64,000 bases of DNA, taken from Pomphorhynchus laevis (Eukaryota; Acanthocephala; Palaeacanthocephala; Echinorhynchida; Pomphorhynchidae). Position numbers and translations under genes: made by a program. Every line of letters begins with the position of its first letter. Within the stretch, counting starts at the first letter, position 1. This document shows, in pieces, positions 54,991-64,000 of this stretch. The stretch covers positions 1 to 64,000 of the forward strand of contig WNNJ02002126.1 of the NCBI GenBank assembly GCA_012934845.2, written 5' to 3'. The notes beneath the pieces are model-generated. The model was given only the letters and a program-made list of their open reading frames with translations. It had not been told where the DNA came from and did no database searches.

Positions 54991-57647
54991 CTAGTCGATC
55001 TCCCTCCTAAGCATACTTTTCGTCTTAGTCTATTCAATACTCGCTCCATTCTTCATAAAGCTGATATGCTCCTTGATATCTTCGATCAATTATCTATCGA
55101 TATTTTCTGCTTTTCCGAATCCTGGCATTTTGACCCGACGATCTTGCTATTCGTCGTCTATGTCGCTCTGGTTGTTCTTTAGTTGTATCAGCTCGTCAAA
55201 TTGCCTCTGATACACCTACTGCTTCTAACCATGCCGGTATTGTTGCCATTGCTCGTCACCCAATGTCTCTACGTAAAATTAACGTTAACATCCGTTACAC
55301 CTCATTCGAATTACTCATATGCAGATTATCAGCTCTTTTCCCTCTGGAACATGTGATTGTATACCGTCCAGGTTCAGTTGCCGCCTTACGTATTTTCTTT
55401 AACGACCTTGCAGATCTTATGTCTCCCTGTTCATTGTCTTATACTCCTTCGTTTGTTCTCGGTGACTTTAACATTCGAACAAGCCCAACTCATATTCTCG
55501 GCGGTGCTCTCGACATCATTGCTGTTCCTAACTGCTTCAATGACTATACCTCCTTGTCAATTACTGATCCTGGTTTGTCCGATCATTTTCTTGTCACTCT
55601 TACTCTTACTCGTCCCCATCCTCCTTCTCCGCCTCCACCATTATCCACACCAAGTCGACCCTGGAAACTTCTTGATATCCCTATTCTCTGCACAGCCTTA
55701 CTCAATTCTTCACTCTTTTCACTTCTTAACAATCTTTCTCCCGATGATCTCTGCATTATGTTTGATTCGGAACTTATGTGTATCATCAATAACTATCTGC
55801 CTAGTCGACTCCGACATTCTCAGCGCTTGTGCCATGCTCTACGCCGTTCACATCTTATTCTTATACGTACTAAACGTACTATCTTTTGGCAAAATCAACT
55901 CGAGTAATCTTCCAACTCTAAATCTCATTGGAAAATTTTTAACTATTTCTTTCACGATCATCTACTCCTTGTAATATAAATCCTGATGAATTTTCTTCTT
56001 ATTTACAAACTAAGCTATATAATTTACTTTCCCTACTACCCGTGGCCCCCTTGTACCCACTCTTCTCTTTAAACACCACCATCCCAGAACTATTCCACCT
56101 TCTTCCCGTTTCGTCTGATGAAGTTTCTTCGGTTCTGCTGTCATTACCTAATAAAACCTCTCCTTCTGACCCAATTCCCACTCACTTGCTTAAAAATATC
56201 TGCTCCTCTATCTTACCCTTCCTAACCACATTGTTCAACTCGTCCATCCGTAGCCGTACATTTCCTTCCATCTAAAAATGCGCCACTGTTCTTCCTCTCA
56301 TCAAAAAGCAATCTCTCGACTCCTAACTACCATCTTCGTACCGTCCAATCTCACTTCTCCCAACCCTCTCTAAACTTGAGCGTCTCGTTCTCAAGCAAGT
56401 TAACACATATCTCTTTTCCTCTAACTTGTTTCCTCCCTTCCAAGCCGCTTTTCGCTCTAATCACTCTACTGAACTTGCCTGTCTTAAAGTTTATAATGAC
56501 TTACTCATCTCGCGCGATCATAAATTATGTAGTGTCATAGTTTCTCTTGATCTATCGTCTGCTTTTGACATCGTCGATCACTCGATTCTTCTCAATCGCC
56601 TTCGTCGTGATTATGGCTTCTCTTTACCCACTGTATCATGGTTTTCTTCATATCTATCAAACCGTACATTTCTCGTCTATTCTAACTCTTCTGTCCCATC
56701 CTTCGTCCATCCCCTCTGGTGTTCCACAAGGCTCCGTATTAGGCCCTATGCTTTTATCTGTTCTTCTCGGTGATTTGTCTTCGATTTCTCATAAATTTAA
56801 CTTCCATGTTATGCAATATGCTGATGACATTCCAATCTATGTTCATGCACCTGTTTATCGTATTCACGATCTTAGTGTTTCTGTTTCCAGCTGTCTTGTC
56901 TCAATTTCCAATCATCTTTCTTCCCTTCACCTTTCTCTGAATCCTGATAAATCTAAAATTATGTGGATCCTACCTCGAAGCTTCGGCGTAGAACCTCCTT
57001 CCGTATCACTAAATTCTATAATTCTTCCAATCGTTGATAATGTCGTTTTCCTAGGCTTCCATTTCGACAACCTACTTTCACTTAAACCTTTTGTTAGAGA
57101 TAAAGTACGCTCATCTACATTGATACCCCGCAATCTCCGTCAAGTTCGTAGATTGATCGATTTCCCTTATTGTATGACTCTCATATCATCTCTCCTTTTT
57201 TCTTGACTCGATTATTGTCTTAGTATATTTTCCAACTCAGCTAAATCCACTCTTTTTCCTTTACAACGTATCATCAACGATGCCGTCTGAGTTCTCCTCC
57301 GTCTTCGTCGTTTTGATCATACATCCCACTATCTTGTTTCTCTTGATTGGCCTACCATTTATTGTCGGGTTCAAATTCGTCTTCTTATCATTGCTTTTCG
57401 CCTTATAACTTCTCATACCCCTTCATTTCTTAACCTTCCTTTTCTCGACAATTCTCGTACTGTGTATTGTGCTCTGCGTTCCCGTAATTCCCTTCTTTTA
57501 CATGTCCCAATCTACTCTACCTCTTTTGGCTTCCGCTCCTTCCTGGTGGCTGCTCCTCTATCGTGGAATCATCTGCCCATTCATATACGCCAATCAACTT
57601 CCCTGCAGTGCTTCAAACGCCAAATCCAAATCCATTTCAACAATTAA
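54958..57647 (+). pseudogene. LINE alpha2 ORF2, endonuclease and RT
   Basis: Starts MASHLSPLSSLLVDLPPKHT. Endonuclease blocks: NTRSILHKADMLLDIF, VIVYRPG, FVLGDFNIRT (with a deletion after it relative to alpha1) and GLSDHFLV. RT blocks: NHSTELACLKVYND, DLSSAFDIVDHSILL, then in another frame SGVPQGSVLGPMLL and MQYADDIPIYVH near 56,815, and VVFLGFHFDNLLSLKPFVRD. The tail is SRNSLLLHVPIYSTSFGFRS, FLVAAPLSWNHLPIHIRQ and a stop. Several frameshifts. The offset between LSNRTF and VPQG is shared with alpha1. Confidence 0.8.
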
Positions 57648-57866
57648 CTAATTAATCTGTGACTTTTGATGTTCTTATTTTGTTAGTGGTCATGTAAGCG
57701 TGTATTTGGCACGCATTTGCCACGTTAAATAAATTATTATTATCACATTTTTTGACCTTAAAAAGATTGAGATAAATAACATACAATTGTTCAGCTTTCA
57801 GATCAAAACACTCTATCGGCATTCAGCACAACAACTACAATCTAAACAACTACACCGATTATTTTT

Positions 57867-58290
57867 ATGGTGCGAGGCAAACCGTCAAGCCAGCCTCTGT
57901 GTGCAATGGACCGGCTGCAGTTTGCAAAGGATGTAAATGCGCAAAAGCAGGACGTTCATGCATTAATTGCAGATCAACAAATTGTCGCATCGAGCATAAC
58001 CTGGCACCGCCTAAACTTGCACATGAATCAGTGCTTGGCGAAAACATCAATCCATATTTGGCACACACAAATTCTTTGAAACCGAGCACGAGTAACCAAG
58101 ATATTTTGACGGTCCCGCAGGGACTCTCAAATCTGGAACAATGTCACAGCATTGAGCAAGCCCAGAATCAACGATCCCACCAATGCGAACCCGTAATTGC
58201 AGTCAGATCAACACCCATTGATCAAATTGATACATCCTACAACATTCAACAACTTTACCGCCAAGAATGCTCACACATCGCTCAGTAAAC
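57867..58290 (+). pseudogene. Cys-rich N-terminal domain of the RT element
   Basis: Frame at 57,899: CNGPAAVCKGCKCAKAGRSC followed by INCRSTNCRIEHN, i.e. eight Cys within about 32 residues, a likely zinc-binding or DNA-binding module. A start codon (MVRGKPSSQPLC) lies at 57,867 in a different frame, so a frameshift separates start and domain. The rest is Gln/Ser/Asn-rich without features and ends in a stop near 58,288. Confidence 0.6.
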
Positions 58291-58693
58291 GGCTTTGGGT
58301 ATCGACGAAATATACAACAATATCATTCAATGGACACCAAATCTCTTTGCTCCCCCTGCTTGCACGGTCAGTCACAAATTTGTAGCTATTCTGGCGTCAC
58401 TGTACTCACAAGCAACTGTTGAGCGCGATCACGATACTCCCTGTCTAATGAAAGCCGTCGTATTTCCCCAGCTGATCTTACAACGCATCCAATCTGTAAA
58501 AGTTTCGTACATCCGAAAAGTATTAAAAAGACGTCTGAAATTCTGGAACTAAAAACCATACAGTATTCTATACAGCGATGCTCACTACCACCAATGCCAA
58601 TTGACTAGCAGACGCTCACTTCAGCCCAAGGATTGGATTAACCGCTAACAACAACTTCTCACAGCAGGAAAAGTTACGGCGTCCACATCTGTC

Positions 58694-60183
58694 TTGGAAG
58701 AAAAATCGTCAGCAGCAGTACTACGTCCGGATGAAGTCGTGAACGGTAGATCAGTCAAATCACAACTTCAAGATCTTCACCCACTTGCGAAAACTCCTTC
58801 TAAAGAAGCATTACTTACATCCGTTCACCCTAATTCAAAAATGCATCACTCATGTCGTTTTTACACAATTGATGAAAATAGTATTATTACGGCTAGTGGA
58901 CGAACACAAGGTGGCGCTGGGACGTTTGGCCTCGACTCAGCTTCCTACCGTAACATGCGAACCCGCTTCGGAGATCAGTCTCAGATGTTAGCACAGTCTT
59001 TAGCACGGTTTGCAGTTTGGATTTCCACTGAAAAGGTACCAGCAAAATCCCTAGAATGTTTTACGAGCTGCTGATTGATCGCTTTAAAAAAGAGCAACGA
59101 TGGTATCCGACCAATAGGCGTGTGTTACACCACTAGGAGAATAATTTCGAAAACAATCTTGGCACTCGTCAAAGAGGATATACAAACCGTCGCTAGAAAT
59201 CTTCAAACCGCGGCCGGACAACGGAGTGGTGTCGAATATGCTGTGCACAAACTGCGATCGTTGTACAGAGCAAACACCGACGCGTGTCTCGTTTCCATCG
59301 ATGCCTCAAATGCATTCAATTCTGTCAATAGGCAAGCCGCTCTCCATAACCTTAAATTTATATGCCCGTCTTTGTCGTGCGTTATACATAATCTGTACCA
59401 GAAGCCTTCAGTCTTAGCACTCGGTAGCGACAACCTGCTTTCCGAGGAGGGTTTTACGCAGGGCGACCCATTTGCAATGCCATGATTTTCCCTAGCCTCT
59501 TTACCGCTAATAGACAAAATTCGATGGACCGTCCCTGGTGTGCATCAAGTTTGGTTTGCCGATGACGCGAATTTTGTTGGTTGCCAAAGCAAAATCAAAG
59601 AAGTATAGGACGTTCTTTCAACAGAGGGCCAAAGTACGGTTATTTCGTCAACCCGAGCAAGTCGCAAATGCTATCCCACCATTGCCTACATGCTGACCAG
59701 CTACCGTCACCAGACATAAAGATATTTTATGACGGAATGAGGGTACTTGGATCTGCAGTCTGTACACCCGAATATAAAGCAGCGGAACTTAGCCAACGTG
59801 TGGATGCATGGGCAACATTACTAAGTCGTCTAGGCGAGGTCGCAAAAATCGACCCACAAGTAGCCTATGCAGGGCTAAAACATGCCATACAAGCAAAGTG
59901 GATTTATACTACAAGAACACTAAAGTGCGACAATGATCTTTTAAAATGCATATCCGAGCAATTGAATAAAGAGCTCCTGAGCATCATAACAGGATTGTCA
60001 ATCGAAAATGGATGGGAAACCATCGTGACATCCCCTCTAGGTATGGGTAGTCTAGGAGTTCACAACCCCACCTTACCGCTCGTTCAAACTACGATCTCTC
60101 ACAATCAATTTGCAACACCTACGAGTTGGGAATTACCGGACAGGCTTTGCGCGACATGCAATTATAACAAATCAAACAGCTAG
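58694..60183 (+). pseudogene. Reverse transcriptase domain of the RT element
   Basis: Pieces in order: SASYRNMRTRFGDQSQMLAQ, LKKSNDGIRPIGVCYTTRRI, LVSIDASNAFNSVNRQAALH (first catalytic Asp), LLSEEGFTQGDPFAMP, then QVWFADDANFVG at about 59,550 with the catalytic FADD, GYFVNPSKSQML, AELSQRVDAWATLLSRLGEV, LKHAIQAKWIYTTRTLKCDN and TSPLGMGSLGVHNPTLPL. Breaks occur near 59,074, 59,485 and 59,610. The catalytic residues are still readable, so decay is moderate. Confidence 0.75.
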
Positions 60184-60215
60184 CGACATGTTGTGATGAT
60201 ACACAAAACAAACGG

Positions 60216-61103
60216 TTGTCAGATGCCCTTCTTAAAATGGATATAGTTGCCCAGACCGCAACCAAACATGCTCGAAGAGAAGGCGCATCATCGTGGCTAA
60301 GCGCCCTGCCCTTAAAAACTGAAAAATTCTACCTGTCTCCAAGGGAGTTCAGAGACGCTATCTCAGCACGCTATGGACAAACCCCGTCAGACCTGATCGG
60401 CAGAGCATGCCCATGTGGCGAACAACTGTCGCTGGGGCACGGACTTTCATGTCCAAAAGGTGGATTGCCATCTATTCGGCATGACTCCGTTCGGGACGAA
60501 ATTGCCAGGGAATTGGCGTCAATCGGTCGTGACGTTGAGGTTGAACCAGTGCTGTAACCTGTTTCAGACAAGTTACATCTCGACACGGCAACAACATGTC
60601 GTGATTATGGTGCCCGACTTGATATATCCTGCCTAGGCTTAGGAAACGAGCGATTCGAGCGGACGTTCTTCGACGTCAACGTATTTAATATTTTTGCTCA
60701 GTCGAACGTCAGCCGGCCAGTCGATCCAGCATCTGAGTACAATGTGTCGCGAAAAAATGCCAAATATCTAGAAAGGGTGACGAAAGTAGACCACGGTAAA
60801 TTCATTCCGCTGATATTTTCTTCGTCAAGTGGTATCGGAAAGGAGTCGCACACCTTGGTAAAGCGGATAGCAACGGCAGAAGCGCAAAGGGGTATTATTG
60901 AATACGCGTACGCCGTGACACACTTTAAGCGTCGAATCTCATTCATAATAGCCCGATCGGACTTAACATGCCTCAGAAGCGCGCGATCACAATCAAAAAT
61001 TAAACAATTCGCGAACCAAAGCGCCCAAACAATCGTGGATACTTGTGGTGAACTCGGTAAAACAATCAGATGGCGCGACGAAGAAGGTGGTAAACTTTGC
61101 TAA
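60216..61103 (+). pseudogene. CCHC and nuclease-like C-terminal region of the RT element
   Basis: ACPCGEQLSLGHGLSCPKGG gives a C-x-C-x8-H-x4-C finger, followed by LPSIRHDSVRDEIARELASI. A stop at 60,555 and a shift follow. Then come GARLDISCLGLGNERFERTF, FDVNVFNIFAQSN, YLERVTKVDHGKFIPLIFSS and HFKRRISFIIARSDLTCLRS. The D(x)n-FDV pattern after a CCHC finger resembles the PD-(D/E)XK-like nuclease of R2-type elements. That function is inference. Confidence 0.6.
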
Positions 61104-61302
61104 TTGCAATAATTATCTATTCAAACAAATGACCGCTCAATCGTCTAGTGGGCCCATTTGCGGGAACCCCTTTTTTGTAAATTTATCAAATAAATTATTA
61201 TGTAAAAAAATTATTATCACATTAAGTAACATTCAATCATCATATACGTGCACTAAAGAGGAAATCAATTTACTTGATAGTCAATTTACTTGATAACTGT
61301 AG

Positions 61303-62432
61303 TACGACTACTACAGTTATCCTGCTCATCTACTCCTGTATCACACACTACCACTCAGACCAATGCTGTTTTAGATGTTTCCCTCGCATCAACACCTGAC
61401 TTCGCATCATATAATCCCATTATTGAACCTACTCTCTCACACACTCCTCGTTCAACTACGTACCAAACTTCCATTAATCTTTCTCATTCTAACAATGCTA
61501 ACGGCAAAGCTTTTCATCTCGTACCTCCTCTTTCCTATTCCTCCCCCAATCTAAATAAATCTCAAACTTCTTTATTCTCCTCACGAACTCCTTACTCGAC
61601 CCCCCCTGTATCACCTCTCAATAATTTACACCCTTCCATCAAAATCATTTCCAGTAACATTTCCGATCAACTAATTCAACACTCCATTCCTGTCACTCAT
61701 GCCCCAACCTATTTTAATTCTCTTTACTCTACCTCCCACGTAACACTTCCCAATAAGTTACATCCTTCATTTAAAATCATATCCAGTCACATCTCTGATC
61801 AACCGATTCAACACCCCGCTCCTGTCACACTTGCTCCAACCAATATTAATTCTTTATCAAGCACCCCTGTCATTTCCACTTCTATCTGCTCATCTACCTC
61901 GACTCCAACCTGCTCTGTCCGTCCACCACTTCCACGAAATCGTTTTCCTTCGCGCGATCGATGTATAATCATATCAAACTTAAAGCTTTCCGAATCTGCT
62001 TCTCCACAATCTCGCCTCGATGATGATGTATCTGCTTTCAGGTCTATCCTAGCAACCATTCTTCCTGATGATAACCCATCACTCTTCAATAATATCGCTC
62101 CTGTATCCTTTATTCGTTTAAACAAATCCACTAAATCAAATCATCTCAGTCCTCCACTCTTAAAAATCGTTTTCCGACATAGTTCACATGCCTCTTCGGT
62201 ACTCTCCCAACGTTTTAAACTTCTTACCACTTCATCTACTTGCCGTATCTTTCCTGACCGCTCCCCTTCTGATATTGCCCAGCTCAATTTAGCTCGCATT
62301 GAAAAACATCGACGTGAAACAAACGGCGAGTCATCCTTATCTATACGTAAAATCAACGGAAATTTTCACGTTCTTCACACAAGGCCAAAAATTCGATGGC
62401 GTCCCATCTCTCCCCCTTGTCTTATTCGCTAG
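61303..62432 (+). pseudogene. LINE alpha3 ORF1, lacking finger
   Basis: Open over about 375 codons but without start codon and PHD-like finger, which the 5' truncation removed. It retains the Ser/Thr/Pro region with internal repeats (ISSNISDQLIQHSIPVTHAP; ISSHISDQPIQHPAPVTLAP), the RRM-like block and the basic C-terminus (LARIEKHRRETNGESSLSIR). It ends overlapping ORF2 by 37 bases, as in alpha1. Confidence 0.8.
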
Positions 62433-64000
62433 TCGATCTCGCTCCTAAGCATACTTTTCGTCTTAGTCTATTCAATACTCGCTCCATTCTTTATAAAGCT
62501 GATATGCTTCTCGATATCTTCAATCAATTATCTATCGATATTCTCTGCATTACCGAATCCTGGCACACTGACTCCAACGATCTTGCTATTCGTCATCTAT
62601 GTCGCTCTGGTTGTTCTCTAGTTGAATCAGCTCGTCAAATTACATCTCATACATCTACTGCGTCTAACCATGGCGGTATTGTTGCCATTGCTCGTCACCC
62701 AATGTCTTTACGTAAAATCAACGTTAACATCCGTTACACCTCGTTCGAATTACTCATATGCAGATTATCAACGCCTTTCCCTCTGGAACTTGTGATTGTA
62801 TACCGTCCAGGTTCAGTTGCCCCATCACGTATCTTCTTTAACGACCTTGCAGATCTAATGTCTCACTGTTCATTGTCTTATACTCCTTCTTTTGTTCTCG
62901 GTGACTTTAACATTCGTCTTGATCGCCCGTCTGACTCTGACTCTATCACTTTAACTAATATTTTTTCTGATTTTAACTATAAATTACTTTCAACAAGCCC
63001 AACTCATATTCTCGGCGGTGCTCTCGACATCATTGCTGTTCCTAACTGCTTCAATGACTATACCTCCTTGTCAATTACTGATCCTGGTTTGTCCGATCAT
63101 TTCCTTGTCACTCTTACTCTTACTCGTCCCCATCCTCCTTCTCCGCCTTTACCATTATCTACACCAAGTCGACCCTGGAAGCTTCTCGATATCCCTATTC
63201 TCTGCACAGCCTTACTCAATTCTTCACTCTTTTCACTTCCTCTTAACTATCTCTCTCCCGATGATCTCTGCATTCTGTTTGATTCTGAACTTACGTCGAT
63301 CCTTAATAACCTTCTACCTAGTCGACTTCGACGTTCCCAGCGCTTGCGCCATGCTCCCTGGTTCGATTCTGACTGTAGTCTTTCTAAGCGTCGACTCCGT
63401 CACTCTTTTCGTATGTATAAACGCTTTCTTAAACGTTCACCCAACTCACTCCCTCCAAATCTTCGTGATTCCTACTTTTCTCAACGCCGTTCACATCTCA
63501 TTCTTATACGTACTAAACGTACTCTCTTTTGGTGAAATCAACTCGAGTAATCTTCCAACTCGAAATCTCATTGGAAAATCTTAAACTCAATTCTTTCACG
63601 ATCATCTACCCCTTGTAATATAAATCCTGATGAATTTTCTTCTTATCTACAAACTAAGCTATCTAATTTACTTTCCCTACTACCCATAGCCCCCTTGTAC
63701 CCACTCTTATCTTTAAATACTTCCCTCCCAGAACTATTCCACCTTCTTCCCGTTTAGTCTGATGAAGTTTCTTCGGTTCTGCTGTCATTACCTAATAAAA
63801 CCTCTCCTTCTGACCCAATTCCCACTCACTTACTTAAAAATATCTGCACTTTTATCTTACCTTTCCTAACCACATTGTTCAACTCGTCCATCCGTAGCTG
63901 TACATTTCCTTCCATCTGGAAATGCGCCACTGTTCGTCCTATCATCAAAAAGCAATCTCTCGACTCTTCACTACCATCTTCGTACCGTCCTATCTCACTT
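62396..64000 (+). pseudogene. LINE alpha3 ORF2, endonuclease and start of RT
   Basis: ATG at 62,396 (MASHLSPLSYSLVDLAPKHT). The endonuclease is complete: NTRSILYKAD, DILCITESWHTDSND, VIVYRPG, FVLGDFNIRLDRPSDSDS and GLSDHFLVTLTL. A nonsense change at about 63,533 (CGA in alpha1, TGA here, after RTLFW) ends the frame. RT similarity continues in place to the window edge (PTHLLKNICTFILPFLTT, CATVRPIIKKQSLDSSLPSS). Whether later parts are intact cannot be seen. Confidence 0.85.

Larger units (their letters stand above)
53419..57742 (+). mobile_element. LINE alpha copy 2, near full length, decayed
   Basis: About 4.3 kb on the plus strand: 5' monomers (53,419-53,494), ORF1 from ATG 53,540 to about 54,990, ORF2 from ATG 54,958 to 57,647, and a 3' UTR ending AATAAATTATTATTATC near 57,742. 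It gives the full length of the family. Several stops and frameshifts occur in both ORFs. Protein similarity to alpha1 and alpha3 is high, so the family is young but this copy is dead. Confidence 0.9.
57800..61245 (+). mobile_element. RT element with Cys-rich N-terminus and CCHC/nuclease-like C-terminus, decayed
   Basis: About 3.4 kb on the plus strand with several frame changes and stops. In order: a Cys-rich segment (CNGPAAVCKGCKCAKAGRSC, 57,900-58,000), a polar region, RT from about 58,760 to 60,180, CCHC plus conserved RHDSVRDEIA at 60,390-60,557, and a C-terminal domain at about 60,605-61,000. I recognise this architecture from a retroelement family widespread in cnidarians and other invertebrates. 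The order RT, CCHC, then a restriction-like nuclease would fit R2/R4-like non-LTR elements, but clade placement is uncertain. Its 5' end abuts the junction motif after alpha2, and alpha3 follows its 3' end. Confidence 0.7.
61302..64000 (+). mobile_element. LINE alpha copy 3, 5'-truncated, runs off the window
   Basis: Begins inside ORF1 (VRLLQLSCSSTPVSHTTTQT), just after the PHD-like finger, and continues through ORF1 (stop at 62,432) and ORF2 to base 64,000 in the RT N-terminus. It is very close to alpha1 at protein level. The 5' junction is a near-perfect palindrome (GATAACTGTAGT ... ACTACAGTTATC), preceded by a doubled TCAATTTACTTGATA. Confidence 0.88.

Noticed and set aside
55583-55789. 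Minus-strand open frame opposite alpha2 endonuclease
   Set aside because: Antisense shadow of ORF2.
1-64000. Prokaryotic operon-like reading of the many frames
   Set aside because: Clear GT-AG introns in SARS1 and animal retroelement families show a eukaryotic genome.

Overview
This window is from a eukaryote, almost certainly an invertebrate animal with an AT-rich, repeat-laden genome. The evidence is GT-AG introns, an animal-type cytosolic seryl-tRNA synthetase gene split over nine exons, and animal retroelement families (CR1/L2-type LINEs, Penelope-like GIY-YIG elements, short-LTR Ty3/Gypsy). I cannot tell nematode from arthropod or another phylum from this sequence alone.

Layout. 1-10.6 kb is a graveyard of retroelements: the 5' part of a CR1/L2-type LINE (family alpha, copy alpha1, minus strand) sits in an older LINE (A), which is also split by LINE B. 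A decayed LINE 3' end and a broken Ty3/Gypsy relic follow. 11,066-32,455 holds the one clear host gene, cytosolic seryl-tRNA synthetase (plus strand; I reconstruct a 484-residue protein). Its third intron is about 13.2 kb, of which about 11.7 kb is a continuous 65-bp satellite of some 180 copies with higher-order duplications. Other introns carry a Penelope-like endonuclease fragment, a 44-bp minisatellite, a folded-back reverse-transcriptase fragment, a 34-bp perfect palindrome and a MITE-like element.

32.5-43.2 kb holds a possible minus-strand exon, a LINE 3' end, a fragment of an RT element of the type seen whole at 58-61 kb, a rearranged YIDD reverse transcriptase relic, an orphan single-pass membrane protein gene (38,740-39,624), a Penelope-like element with a 37-bp inverted repeat and hammerhead-ribozyme-like cores, and a 46-bp minisatellite. 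43.2-53.4 kb is a nest: LINE C lies inside LINE D, and a young compact Ty3/Gypsy element (44,942-48,743, 90-bp LTRs, 5-bp target duplication) lies inside LINE C. 53.4-57.7 kb is a near full-length decayed alpha copy (alpha2). 57.8-61.2 kb is a decayed RT element with a Cys-rich N-terminus and a CCHC plus nuclease-like C-terminus. 61.3 kb to the end is a third alpha copy (alpha3) that runs off the window.

The most unusual signals are the giant intronic satellite, a 15-bp perfect complementarity between the young Gypsy LTR and the site just after it (candidate self-priming), variable 20-bp promoter-like monomers at the 5' end of LINE alpha, a frame offset shared by two alpha copies, and a roughly 36-bp sequence recurring at element junctions.
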